Assembly (NCBI GenBank): GCA_050013875.1
Contig: JBEKEK010000023.1
Location: 59,661-123,660 of the forward strand
DNA length: 64,000 nucleotides
Source: Trebonia sp050013875
GTDB taxonomy: Bacteria > Actinomycetota > Actinomycetes > Streptosporangiales > Streptosporangiaceae
Direction: 5' to 3'
This document shows, piece by piece, positions 1 to 7,936 of this stretch. Made by a program: the position numbers and the translations under genes. Numbering within the stretch: the stretch's first letter is position 1; each line of letters opens with the position of its first letter. The notes under the pieces were generated by a model, which worked only from the letters and a program-made list of their open reading frames with translations, had not been told where the DNA came from and made no database searches.

Positions 1-306
1 GCCTTCTCCACCATCGGCAACCTGCTCTACAACGGGTCGCCGCCCCCGGTCACCGCAGCGCTGTACCGGGCCGCCGCCCTGATTCCCGGCGTGACCGTAG
101 TCCCCGACGCCACCGACACGATCGGCCGTCCGGGCGTCGCGGTCGCCTTCATCTTCCAGGGCATCCGGACTGAGTGGATCTTCAGCAAGCAGACCCTCCA
201 GTACCTCGGTTCACGCGAAATCAACATCGCCAACGGCGCACTCGTCAGCCAGACGGCCATCCAGCAGCGCGCCATCGTCGACCACGCCGGGCAGGCCCCG
301 GGTTAG
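1..306 (+). CDS. CU044_5270 family protein, C-terminal part (cut by window start)
   Basis: The reading frame is open from base 1 and stops at TAG 304-306, giving about 101 residues. The stretch around residues 20-50 (AALYRAAALIPGVTVVPDA, then GRPGVAVAF) is the conserved tail of the actinobacterial CU044_5270 family, proteins that usually have one N-terminal membrane segment and an extracytoplasmic domain and are often encoded beside an ECF sigma factor. The start, the membrane segment and any partner lie outside the window. Function is unknown; the family call rests on my recognition of the C-terminal motif. Confidence 0.7.
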   Translation, partial: AFSTIGNLLYNGSPPPVTAALYRAAALIPGVTVVPDATDTIGRPGVAVAFIFQGIRTEWIFSKQTLQYLGSREINIANGALVSQTAIQQRAIVDHAGQAPG

Positions 307-378
307 CCAAGCGGCTCAATGCGCCCCGGCCGGGCGGGAGCAGCGGGGGCGCCGCGGGCACGACCCGGCGCTGCCGCT

Positions 379-579
379 GGCCAGGCCGGGATCACCGTGA
401 CCGGCCACCCCGCCGTCTCGGTCCCGGCCGGCTTCACCGCCGGCGGCCTGCCCGTCGGCCTGCAACTGGTGGGCCACCACGGGACCGACGACCGCTTGCT
501 GTCCATCGCGGGGGCGGTCGCCCGGGTTCTCCTCCCGGCACCCGCTCGCCTGGTACCCCCCAACTCCCGCGATCATTGA
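379..579 (+). pseudogene. Amidase C-terminal remnant
   Basis: In the frame ending at TGA 577-579 there is a clear end of an amidase-signature enzyme: ITVTGHPAVSVPAGF followed by GGLPVGLQLVG and a short helix. In intact amidases (about 450-500 aa) this is the last 60-70 residues. Nothing upstream in any frame resembles the Gly/Ser-rich catalytic core with its Ser-Ser-Lys triad; the preceding 80 bases only encode Ala/Gly/Arg-rich noise. I therefore read it as a dead fragment left by a large deletion. Confidence 0.7.
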
Positions 580-828
580 CCCATGGCGAGGGCGGCGCCG
601 CAGACGCTGACGGAATTGTGGCGACCGCCGACAAGCTTCGCCGCATGGTCAAGGCAGTAAGCGCCCGAGAGCTCTCCTGGCAGGAAGCGCATTACGATCA
701 AGACTCCAGGCAAGGCCGTGAGCTGCTGCTGTTCCTCATGGCTAACCATGAATGGATCCACGCCACTTCTAAGGTTGTCGATATCGCGCGGTCGGACGGT
801 GGAAACGACCATCAAGGTCGACGCCTAG
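580..828. other. No identifiable gene
   Basis: About 250 bases between two gene remnants. One plus frame stays open (RELLLFLMANHEWIHATSK is its most protein-like part) and one minus frame is open for 80 codons, but neither has a ribosome site, a recognisable family motif or clear codon bias. It may be a further decayed gene; I cannot name it. Confidence 0.4.
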
Positions 829-1156
829 ATCACGGGGTCTGCTACTGGAGTATTAGGCTGGCGGTTTGAGCCTCGACATTCCTGACCAGGTCCGCAAGAC
901 GGTCATAGCCGACGGGAACGAATCCTGGCTGGACGAGCTGCCAGGCAGAGGGATGCGCCAAGCTCTTGGGCGAAGACGTGGGTCGACAGGCCCTTCTGCT
1001 GGAGCGCCTTGGGGCTCCGATGTACGACATCGTGGCCGACCCTGTCAGCCGCCACAACTTGCTGTGCGAAGTGGCGGTTCGCCTGTGGCGCCCGATCGGT
1101 CCCGACATTGACCTTCCACCCAGCCGGCAAGATCACGATCTGCTACTGGAGTATTA
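829..1156. repeat. 27-bp direct repeats flanking a gene remnant
   Basis: 829-855 and 1131-1156 share GATCACG, then (after a small indel) TCTGCTACTGGAGTATTA. The two copies lie in the same orientation about 300 bases apart and bracket the phosphotransferase remnant. In both copies one frame reads (V/I)CYWSI(R/K), so they may be two copies of the end of one former gene, or target-site-like duplications. Confidence 0.65.
868..1113 (+). pseudogene. Aminoglycoside (streptomycin 6-) phosphotransferase-like remnant
   Basis: Two pieces in different frames fit one APH(6)-type kinase. The first (from 868) reads SLDIPDQVRKTVIADGN then WLDELPG, the usual N-terminus of this family. The second (about 950-1113) reads CAKLLGEDVGRQALLLERLG then a helical stretch ending in RLWRPIGPDIDLP, which is the hinge region after the kinase N-lobe. 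The segment between them and the whole C-lobe (HGDxxxxN and DP motifs) are missing, and the pieces are joined by a frameshift near 946-950. It cannot encode an active kinase. Family assignment is by motif memory, without alignment. Confidence 0.55.
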
Positions 1157-1157
1157 A

Positions 1158-1541
1158 GTAATGTGTTGCTCTGCCGGATGGTCTTGATTGGTTTCGCATT
1201 CTTATGCATTGCATCGCGATGACCGCTGACTTAGGAGAAGCTTGCTTGTCGGCAAACAACTAAAGCCGATCCCGGACCCGCGATGGAGGCGCTGCGATAA
1301 GCCACCTACCGGTGAAGCCACATATCGCTAACTGGCTCTTGACAGTAGCTTATGGCAAAGGTATGAAACCTACATCGGCTTAACTCGGCGTGCCGTAGAG
1401 AGGGTAACAGTCGCATCTGCGATCGTTGGGCAACGGCCTTGGACGTCTGACGGTCGCCGGTGGCTATCCGCTTTCTCACGTTGGGCCATTCGATGATCCG
1501 ATTGCCTGGCGTTCAATGCGGGCTCCCGGAGGGAGACGGCC
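1158..1541. other. Long intergenic leader with one promoter
   Basis: About 380 bases with lower GC than its surroundings and no supported gene. The only clear signal is the promoter at 1339-1367. The 175 bases between that promoter and the next start would form an unusually long leader; I see no riboswitch family in it. Confidence 0.5.
1339..1367 (+). promoter_or_regulatory. Sigma-70-type promoter
   Basis: A perfect -35 box TTGACA (1339-1344), 17-bp spacer and -10 box TATGAA (1362-1367). It points toward the metalloprotease gene that starts 175 bases downstream. This is the best housekeeping promoter match noticed in the window. Confidence 0.6.
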
Positions 1542-3956
1542 GTGGAAATTCGCTCGGGTTCGCTCGATTTCTCGCTGCCATTGAGCGGCGCCGGTCCTCG
1601 GCAGGCCTCGACCACAGTGGTATTCCCGCAGGCCGTCACCGCCGCGACGACCGGGCTGACGGGCTATCTCGCTGAGTTCAGCGGGGGCAACGATCACAAC
1701 CTCGGCCGGGTCGAGATAACCCTTGACACGACCATCGCGCAGAACACGGTGACCGTTGATGGCACATTCGGGCTGCGCGATTGGTCCGGCAACTGGGATG
1801 ACGCATACGACGGCAGCATCGACTTCGTCGTGGTGGCAGAGTTGCAGCCGGTCACCGCTCCGCCCCCGCGGGCCGATCTGACCATTACCGGCATGGAGGC
1901 TAACCAGGCCACCCAGTTCTTCCGCTCCAGCAGCTTTCTAGACCCGGCGAACGTCAGGCCAGATAATTCGATCTTCCTGATCGCCCGTAAGGACACCGGT
2001 ATCCGCGTTTACTCAGACTGGGATCCCGACCTCGGGCTGCCGCCCATACAGCAGCTTACTGGCCAGCTCACGCTTAACAACACGACGACCACGGTGACGC
2101 TGGACCCGATCAACCCGGGCGGCGCGATCGTTCCCACCCGCGACGTGAGTATCAACCTGGCTCTTGCCAACGACACGCTGAACTTCTTCATACCAGCGGC
2201 GCTGTCAGTGGGGACCGTGACGGTGACCTGCCAAGTATTCGACCAAGCAGCGCCGGACTCCAAGAGCGCCGAGTTCAGCCGCACCCTGGTCTTCACTGAG
2301 CAGGAACCACTCAGTCTTTTCCTCGTCGGGATCGCGACCACGACACCGGCTGCGCCGGCGCCGATCCAGGCCCAGGTTTCCGGTGCGCTCAGCATGCTGC
2401 GCCAGACCTATCCTCGCGGCGACATCGAGCTGACCGGATTCACGACGATCACGCTGACACCGGCCATCGGCGGCACGACGCTGCCGAGCAGCGGCTGTGG
2501 CGCCGCCTGGAGCACGCTGCTGGATCAGCTAAAAGATCTCCGGGGAGGCTCAGGCGACGTGTACCTCGGCGGCCTGCCCCCGGGCATAGCATGCGGGGGG
2601 GCCGTGCTCGGCTGCTCACCCGTGGGTGACGGCGTGGCTGCGGCCTTCCTCGACGTGATCCCGGCGGTGCCGCACGAGATCGGCCATGCGCTCGGCCGCA
2701 GGCACCCGCCATGCCGTGGCTGCAGTCCCCCGGCTCAAGATACCGACCCGAATTTCCCGCAGTATGACTCGTTCAACTCGGACAGCATCGGGGTATTCGG
2801 CTTTGATGCGACGACCAACACGGTCTTCAGCCCCGCGTCGACGCTGGATTTCATGTCCGCGTTCATCGGCCTGGCCTGTTCGGGGACCACGGTGACCGGC
2901 ACGTCCTCGCGTTGGATCAGCCCATACACCTACCAGGCCCTGCTCGGTCCATCGGTGGGCGGTCCCTCGCCTGGCGGCGGGCTGATCAACAAGAATGCTG
3001 AGGTTATGACGCTGTTCCTCGGCCTGGAGATCAACCGGGACCGTCAGGTTACTCGGCGCTGTTCTTTCCACTATCCGGCCGCGCTGCAGGGGCGCTCGGC
3101 GTGCGAGACGGAGTTCAGTTTCGAGTTCCTCGATACGGATCGCAGGGTCGTTGATTGCGGCCAGCTGCATTGCCTGTGCGCCGAAGGAGGCTGCCACTGC
3201 TGGCCGAAGACCATCCGTGATTCAATTCCCATGCCCGACACCGCCCGCTGGTTCGTGGTCTGGGAGGGTGACCGCAGGATTTACGAGGAGGAGATCGGCG
3301 ATCGGCCTCAGGTCCGCATCACGGAGATCGAATCCACGCAGGATGGGGTCCTAGTCGGATGGGAAAGCGAGCCCGCAGGGCTTTGTTACCTCGTCCACTG
3401 GCAGGACGCAAAGGGCGGAACATACCGCGGGGTGGCGCCGCGGCAGGAAACGACTTCGCTGCTGATTCCGCGTAGCCTGTTCACGGACGGGCCCGAGCTG
3501 ATCATTCGGGTTTACTCCAGTTCCGGAATCGCCACTGGTGTCGCCGAGCAGACTGTCGCGCTCGATGATTTCCAGCTACCGGACGCACGCGTTACCCTTC
3601 TCGGCAGCGAACCCCCTGCCCAGGGCGGGCCACAGCCACTTTCCCCTGTCGTCTCGGCCGTCGCGACCGACAGTGCCGGGCGGCAACTCCCGAGTAACCA
3701 GATCGCCTGGTACGACGAAAGCGGTCGCCTGCTGGCCCGCGGCGCCGAACTGGATCTGCGAGTGCTCCCACCAGGCCGCCATATCATTCGCGCCGTCATG
3801 CGCGGTTACGGTGGCCCCGCCACCGGGACCTCGTGGCGGGTCGAACGAACGGCCGACGGTTACCTTCTGCACGGCGCCATGCAGGATCGGGAGCCCAATC
3901 AGCCTCCCGATGCTGGAGGACACCCCGAGCCAGGCGCACCCCCGGCTGACGATTAA
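1542..3956 (+). CDS. Zinc metalloprotease (HExxHxxGxxH) with N-terminal WDD-type beta domain
   Basis: An 804-aa protein starting at GTG 1542, 6 nt after the strong site GGAGGGAGAC. Residues about 1-105 form a small beta domain with the signature EFSGGNDHxLG and GLRDWSGNWDDxYDG; the same domain is a free-standing protein in the next gene. After beta-rich linkers, residues 378-388 read HEIGHALGRRH, the zinc-binding motif of metzincin proteases, and a candidate Met-turn (DFMS, Met438) follows 50 residues later. A cysteine cluster (CGQLHCLCAEGGCHC, from about 539) and Ig/FnIII-like beta segments fill the C-terminus. There is no signal peptide or membrane segment, so how a protease with disulphide-style cysteines would leave the cell is unclear. 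The substrate is unknown. Confidence 0.75.
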   Translation: MEIRSGSLDFSLPLSGAGPRQASTTVVFPQAVTAATTGLTGYLAEFSGGNDHNLGRVEITLDTTIAQNTVTVDGTFGLRDWSGNWDDAYDGSIDFVVVAELQPVTAPPPRADLTITGMEANQATQFFRSSSFLDPANVRPDNSIFLIARKDTGIRVYSDWDPDLGLPPIQQLTGQLTLNNTTTTVTLDPINPGGAIVPTRDVSINLALANDTLNFFIPAALSVGTVTVTCQVFDQAAPDSKSAEFSRTLVFTEQEPLSLFLVGIATTTPAAPAPIQAQVSGALSMLRQTYPRGDIELTGFTTITLTPAIGGTTLPSSGCGAAWSTLLDQLKDLRGGSGDVYLGGLPPGIACGGAVLGCSPVGDGVAAAFLDVIPAVPHEIGHALGRRHPPCRGCSPPAQDTDPNFPQYDSFNSDSIGVFGFDATTNTVFSPASTLDFMSAFIGLACSGTTVTGTSSRWISPYTYQALLGPSVGGPSPGGGLINKNAEVMTLFLGLEINRDRQVTRRCSFHYPAALQGRSACETEFSFEFLDTDRRVVDCGQLHCLCAEGGCHCWPKTIRDSIPMPDTARWFVVWEGDRRIYEEEIGDRPQVRITEIESTQDGVLVGWESEPAGLCYLVHWQDAKGGTYRGVAPRQETTSLLIPRSLFTDGPELIIRVYSSSGIATGVAEQTVALDDFQLPDARVTLLGSEPPAQGGPQPLSPVVSAVATDSAGRQLPSNQIAWYDESGRLLARGAELDLRVLPPGRHIIRAVMRGYGGPATGTSWRVERTADGYLLHGAMQDREPNQPPDAGGHPEPGAPPADD

Positions 3957-3967
3957 CGGGAGGAACG

Positions 3968-4276
3968 ATGCAGGTCCTCAACAATTCAGTGCAATTCGGC
4001 CCGGTATCCGGCAGCGGCCCTCAGGTTTCCACCACCAGTGTGACGTTCCCTTCGACGATCTCACAGGCCGCGGCGATACTAACGGGCTTCATCGCCGAAT
4101 TCAGCGGTGGAAACGACCACCACCTCGGCCAACTCGACGTTCAGGTGGCGGTTCCCGCTGGCGGGATCAATGGCGGAGTCGTTACCGTGAACGTCACCTA
4201 CGGCCTGCGAGACTGGTCAGGCAACTGGGACGATCAGTACGACGGTGAGATTTTCTTTTCGATAATCGCCGAATGA
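3968..4276 (+). CDS. Small stand-alone WDD-type beta-domain protein
   Basis: 102 aa, ATG 3968 preceded by GGGAGGAACG and only 11 bases after the protease stop, so the two genes are very probably co-transcribed and translationally coupled. The whole protein is one domain homologous to residues 1-105 of the protease: both carry FSGGNDHxLG in the middle and YGLRDWSGNWDDxYDG near the end, finishing with IIAE versus VVAE. It has no signal peptide, no cysteines and is rich in Thr/Val/Gly, as in a beta-sandwich. A structural, lectin-like or docking role shared with the protease is plausible, but this is inference; I do not recognise a named family. Confidence 0.7.
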   Translation: MQVLNNSVQFGPVSGSGPQVSTTSVTFPSTISQAAAILTGFIAEFSGGNDHHLGQLDVQVAVPAGGINGGVVTVNVTYGLRDWSGNWDDQYDGEIFFSIIAE

Positions 4277-4405
4277 ACAGTCCGCAGCCGAGAGCACGCC
4301 ACGCGGCGCGGGCGTCGCCCGGCCGGGACCATCGCCCACGACGAGAGAGTGCTGACCCGACGGCCCGTAACCTGCTGATAAGCGTTGTAAGCCCGCCGGG
4401 CGTCC

Positions 4406-4411
4406 TAGGAT
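4406..4411 (+). promoter_or_regulatory. -10 box of a leaderless transcript
   Basis: TAGGAT ends 6 nt before ATG 4418 and no Shine-Dalgarno is present, the usual layout of leaderless actinobacterial mRNAs. It supports ATG 4418 as the start. Confidence 0.5.
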
Positions 4412-4417
4412 TGCTTC

Positions 4418-5185
4418 ATGGCGGAATTCGATCCAAGTGTCCCCAGCATCGCGCGGGTCTATGACTACTTCCTCGGCGGCAAGGACCACTTTGCGTCGGA
4501 CCGCGCCCTGGCGGACCGGATGATTGCGATGGCCCCGCTGGCCCCGGTCATCACGCGTGAGAACCGCCAGTTCCTCGTCCATGCCGTGACCTGGGCGGCG
4601 AGCCAGGGCATAGGCCAGTTCCTCGACCTTGGCTGCGGCATGCCGACGGCGCCGGACACGCTTGAGTCGGCCCGCGGGGTCATCGCAGGCGCGCGCGTAG
4701 CGTACGTTGACAACGACCCGGTCGTCCTCAGTCACCTGAACGCCAGGGTTGCCAAGGGCACCCCCGGCGTGACAGTTGTCGCCGGTGATGTGCGCTGGGT
4801 GCCTGTGATCCTCGAAGGCGTCCGGGCCGGGATCGACCTGTCGGCTCCGGTCTGCCTGATCATGGGGTTCCTGCTGCACTTCTTCACGGCCGACGCGGCA
4901 CGCGACCTGGTAGCCAGGTACACGGCTGCGCTAGCGCCGGGAAGCCTCCTGGTACTCTCCGCGATCCATGTCGACACAAAGGGCGCGGACGAAGGCTTCG
5001 CCGGCTACTCCACTGCCGTGGCACCGGTGTACAACCATTCGGCCGCGGAGTTCGCCAGCTTCCTTGACTCCCTAGAGATCCTGCCACCCGGTGTGGTTGA
5101 CGCGCGCATGTGGTGCGCTCGGACAGGCGCGCCGCAGCCTCTAGAGCGTGATCAGTACGCCATCGTCGGCGTCGCCCGTATATAG
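4418..5185 (+). CDS. SAM-dependent methyltransferase, DUF574 / PF04672 family
   Basis: 255 aa. The N-terminus PSVPSIARVYDYFLGGKDHF is the hallmark of this actinobacterial family, followed by FLDLGCGMPTAPDT (SAM-binding loop, about residues 68-81), YVDNDPVV (acidic residue binding the ribose) and DLSAPVCLIMGFLLHF (motif at strand 4). Length is near the family norm of about 265. Members are soluble; substrates are mostly unknown, some act on small molecules. The gene follows the small beta-domain gene by 141 bases on the same strand but has its own leaderless promoter, so a functional link to the protease is not shown. Confidence 0.85.
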   Translation: MAEFDPSVPSIARVYDYFLGGKDHFASDRALADRMIAMAPLAPVITRENRQFLVHAVTWAASQGIGQFLDLGCGMPTAPDTLESARGVIAGARVAYVDNDPVVLSHLNARVAKGTPGVTVVAGDVRWVPVILEGVRAGIDLSAPVCLIMGFLLHFFTADAARDLVARYTAALAPGSLLVLSAIHVDTKGADEGFAGYSTAVAPVYNHSAAEFASFLDSLEILPPGVVDARMWCARTGAPQPLERDQYAIVGVARI

Positions 5186-5329
5186 CTGGCGAGCGTATGG
5201 CCTGACCTTGCTGTGGAGCTGACCGATGATCTGCGCTCCGCCGCGCTGCGCGAGCTCGCCACCCCGAGCCGCCCGTAATCGGCGATCTGGACCCGCGCGG
5301 GAGACTCTGGCGATAGCCCGCGAAGCGGC

Positions 5330-5917
5330 CTAGGGGGCGGGCTTGGCGGCCTGCTTGTCCCAGCCGTGGAAGGAGGAGAAGTCGCCTGCCTCCCACGCCT
5401 CGCGCAGGCCGGGGGCGCCCAGGTCCCAGTCCGGGCGGGTTTCGCTCATCGCCACGCGCAGGTCGCGCCATAGGTCGTAGAAGGAGGGGCGCCCCCAGAA
5501 CCAGTAGCCGTTGTAGATGCTGTGGATAACCAGTCCGGGTTTGAGGACGAGGGTGTACGGGATCATCGGGTTGTGCTCGGGGTCGGTGTACTCGGCGATG
5601 TCGAGGTCCTGCTGGACGACCCGGCCGGGGTCGGACAGGAAGGTCCACTGGGCGCCGACCGACGCGCGGAACTCCTGCAGCGTGTGGTGCTCGTCGGTGG
5701 CGATCGTGACGACCTGGGTGTAGGCCACCGCGATCTTCGGGTAGTTGGCGGCCAACTCGAGGTGCTGCTGGTGCTCCTTCGGGCAGTAGTTGCCGCGCGC
5801 GAGCGTGAGGATGAGCGGGTCACCGCCCTGGAGCTCGCTGAGGGAGCGGACGGTGTTGGTGTGGTCGGGCAGTGAGTAATCCGGGAAGGTGGCGCCGGGG
5901 ACGAAGTCAGGACGCAT
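5330..5917 (-). CDS. Redoxin-domain (AhpC/TSA-like) protein
   Basis: 195 aa. I start at ATG 5917, where AGGAGAGG lies about 10 nt upstream, rather than at the earlier GTG. FVPGATFPDYSLPDHT is a peroxiredoxin/redoxin N-terminus. The usual TxxC site is replaced by ARGNYCPKEHQQHLEL with a single Cys45, followed by the thioredoxin-fold strand VVTIATDEH and VLKPGLVIHSIYNGYWFWGRP, typical of a family of actinobacterial redoxins common beside hydrolases. Only one cysteine is present, so any peroxidase activity would be 1-Cys. A second, truncated copy lies at 6669-6944, with a damaged hydrolase between them. Confidence 0.75.
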   Translation of the reverse strand: MRPDFVPGATFPDYSLPDHTNTVRSLSELQGGDPLILTLARGNYCPKEHQQHLELAANYPKIAVAYTQVVTIATDEHHTLQEFRASVGAQWTFLSDPGRVVQQDLDIAEYTDPEHNPMIPYTLVLKPGLVIHSIYNGYWFWGRPSFYDLWRDLRVAMSETRPDWDLGAPGLREAWEAGDFSSFHGWDKQAAKPAP

Positions 5918-5986
5918 GGGATGATCGCCTCTCCTGTGGCTGAAGTGAAATTCGCGGCCGATCTGACCTGAAGTAACGTGCATGGT

Positions 5987-6610
5987 TCATGGGACGGGAA
6001 CGCCGCTATGCAGGAATTGCCGCGTGAGGTCCGCGACCTGGCCGGGCTGCTCGTCCAAGGCGAAGTGGCCGGCGTCGAGCAGGCGGACCTCGGCATCCGG
6101 CACGTCCCGGCGGTAGGCCCCCGCCTCGGCGGACAGGAAGGACGGGTCGTAGCGGCCCCACAGCACCAGCAGCGGCGGCCCCCGGCGGGTATCCCACAGC
6201 CGGCCGAGCCCGTCCTCGTGCGCCACCGCGTTCTGCACGACCAGCGCGCGCACCCGCGCCGGGTGCGCGCGCGCCAGCCGGAATCCGACCGGGCCGCCGT
6301 AGTCCTGCGTGAACAGGGTGTACCGGCCCAGGCCGAGCTGCTCGGTGAAGCCGCCGATGATCTCGGCCACGTGGTCGAAGGTGTAGGCGAAGCCGGCCGC
6401 ATCGGGGGCGTCGCTATGGCCGAAACCCGGGTAGTCCGGTGCGACGAGGTGGAAGGAGTCGGCTAGCCGCGTCAGCAGCGGTTCCCACATCCGCGAGGAG
6501 GACGGGAAGCCATGCAGCAGCAAGATGGTGGGCGCGTCGGGCGATCCCGCCTCGCGGTAGAAGACCGACACCCCGTCGACGTCGGCTCGTTGGCAGACCG
6601 TGTGACTCAT
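5987..6610 (-). CDS. Alpha/beta hydrolase lacking its cap domain (internal deletion)
   Basis: 207 aa, about 80 fewer than relatives (roughly 285 aa, haloalkane-dehalogenase-like). The core is clean: LLHGFPSSSRMWEPLL (oxyanion loop), FTQDYGGPVGF with nucleophile Asp103, WGRYDPSF with Asp155, and DAGHFALDE with His182. Between VQNAVAHEDGLGRLWDTRRG and PPLLVLWG the whole helical cap normally found there is absent, with the frame kept. All catalytic residues remain, but the substrate pocket is formed by the cap in this fold, so the product is probably inactive or altered. The gene lies 69 bases upstream of the redoxin gene on the same strand. Confidence 0.75.
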   Translation of the reverse strand: MSHTVCQRADVDGVSVFYREAGSPDAPTILLLHGFPSSSRMWEPLLTRLADSFHLVAPDYPGFGHSDAPDAAGFAYTFDHVAEIIGGFTEQLGLGRYTLFTQDYGGPVGFRLARAHPARVRALVVQNAVAHEDGLGRLWDTRRGPPLLVLWGRYDPSFLSAEAGAYRRDVPDAEVRLLDAGHFALDEQPGQVADLTRQFLHSGVPVP

Positions 6611-6668
6611 GACCGCCTCTCGCCTTCGCTCGGTGCGCTAGCCGTCCGGCCTTACCACCCTGGCACAT

Positions 6669-6944
6669 CTAGTTGCCAGGGGACGGCCCGGGGCGCTGAC
6701 GCCTGGACTTCAGGATGTTGTCGGTCGAGATGGTGACGATCTGGGTGTAGCCGACGCGGATCTTCGGGTAGTTGGCAGCCAGCTCGAGGTGCTGCTGGTG
6801 GTCCTTGGGGCAGAACCCGCCGCGAGAGAGCACCAGGATCATCGGGTCGATTCCCTGCAGCTCGCTCAGCCGGCGCCGCGTCTTGGTGTGATCGGTCAGT
6901 TCGTAGTCCGGGAACGTCCCGCCGGGGACGATGTCAGCACGCAT
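6669..6944 (-). pseudogene. Truncated second copy of the redoxin gene
   Basis: 91 codons. Residues 1-75 closely match the intact redoxin at 5330-5917 (VPGGTFPDYELTDHT, SRGGFCPKDHQQHLELAANYP, TQIVTISTD), then the sequence leaves the family and stops after 15 unrelated residues. The C-terminal 110 residues are missing, so this is a duplicate broken by deletion. The start is ATG 6944; an 'AGGAGG'-like site follows directly upstream and a palindrome at 6966-6986 may have regulated it. Confidence 0.75.
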
Positions 6945-6965
6945 GGGCTCCTCCTAGCCGAACGT

Positions 6966-6986
6966 GACGTCGGTGAGACCGACGTC
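6966..6986. promoter_or_regulatory. Palindromic operator candidate
   Basis: GACGTCGGT, 3-nt spacer GAG, ACCGACGTC: perfect 9-bp arms, 22 bases upstream of the truncated redoxin start. Its position suggests a binding site for a dimeric repressor that once controlled the redoxin/hydrolase group. It could also form a short hairpin. No regulator gene lies adjacent. Confidence 0.5.
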
Positions 6987-7152
6987 AATCGGACCACTCT
7001 TACACATCCGTTCTTGGCGCCTCATCAGCCCGGCTATCCGGACAGCACGCTGAATACGAGACAGCTGACGAGGACAGGCGAAGCAACCGTGCGTTCCATG
7101 TGATCGGGGTTTCTGACTTTCAGCGCCGCGGAATCCGCGGCAGCCCAGGAAC

Positions 7153-7920
7153 CTACAGCGGCGTGACGTACGCGCCGGAGATGCCGCCGTCGACGAGGAA
7201 CGTGCTGGCGGTGATGAACGAGGCGTCATCGCTGGCCAGGAAGGCGACCGCGGCGGCAATCTCGGACGGCTCGGCGAAGCGGCCGATGGGGACGTGCACC
7301 AGGCGGCGGGCGGCGCGCTCGGGATCGGCGGCGAACAGCTCGGTCAGCAGCGGGGTGTTGACCGGGCCGGGGCAGAGGGCGTTGACGCGGATACCCTCGC
7401 GGGCGAACTGGACGCCGAGCTCGCGGGAGAGCGCGAGCACGCCGCCCTTGGACGCGGTATAGGAGATCTGCGAGGTCGCGGAGCCCATCACGGCGACGAA
7501 GGACGCCGTGTTGATGATCGAGCCCTTGCCCTGGCGCTGCATGTACGGGATGGCCTCGCGGCAGCAGAGGTAGACCGAGGTGAGGTTGACCTCCTGCACC
7601 CGGCGCCAGGCGTCGAGGCCGGTGGTGAGGATCGAGTCGTCGTCGGCGGGCGAGATGCCGGCGTTGTTGAAGGCGATGTCGACCGAGCCGTAGGTCTCGT
7701 GGGCGACCGAGAAGGCGCGCGCCACGTCGAGGACGTCGCTCACGTCGGCCTGGACGAACGTCCCGTCGACCTCTTCCGCCGCCTTGCCGCCGGCGTCGGG
7801 GTCGATGTCGACCACGACCACGTTCGCGCCCTCGGCGGCGAACCGCACCGCGGTGGCGAGCCCGATGCCGCTGCCCGCGCCGGTCACGACCGCTGTCCGT
7901 CCCGCCAGCCGTTCGGTCAT
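7153..7920 (-). CDS. Short-chain dehydrogenase/reductase (3-oxoacyl-ACP reductase-like)
   Basis: 255 aa classical SDR. TGAGSGIG (13-20) binds the dinucleotide; VVDID at the end of strand 2 favours NAD(H). NNAG is at 85-88 and the catalytic residues are Ser140, Tyr154 and Lys158 (SYTASK); the end DGGISGAYVTPL is family-typical. The gene lies 16 bases after the glutamine-synthetase-like gene, in one operon with it and the permease. SDRs in this place in related actinobacterial clusters accompany amine or amino-alcohol catabolism. The substrate is inferred from context only. Confidence 0.88.
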   Translation of the reverse strand: MTERLAGRTAVVTGAGSGIGLATAVRFAAEGANVVVVDIDPDAGGKAAEEVDGTFVQADVSDVLDVARAFSVAHETYGSVDIAFNNAGISPADDDSILTTGLDAWRRVQEVNLTSVYLCCREAIPYMQRQGKGSIINTASFVAVMGSATSQISYTASKGGVLALSRELGVQFAREGIRVNALCPGPVNTPLLTELFAADPERAARRLVHVPIGRFAEPSEIAAAVAFLASDDASFITASTFLVDGGISGAYVTPL

Positions 7921-7936
7921 CTAGACAGACTCCTCT

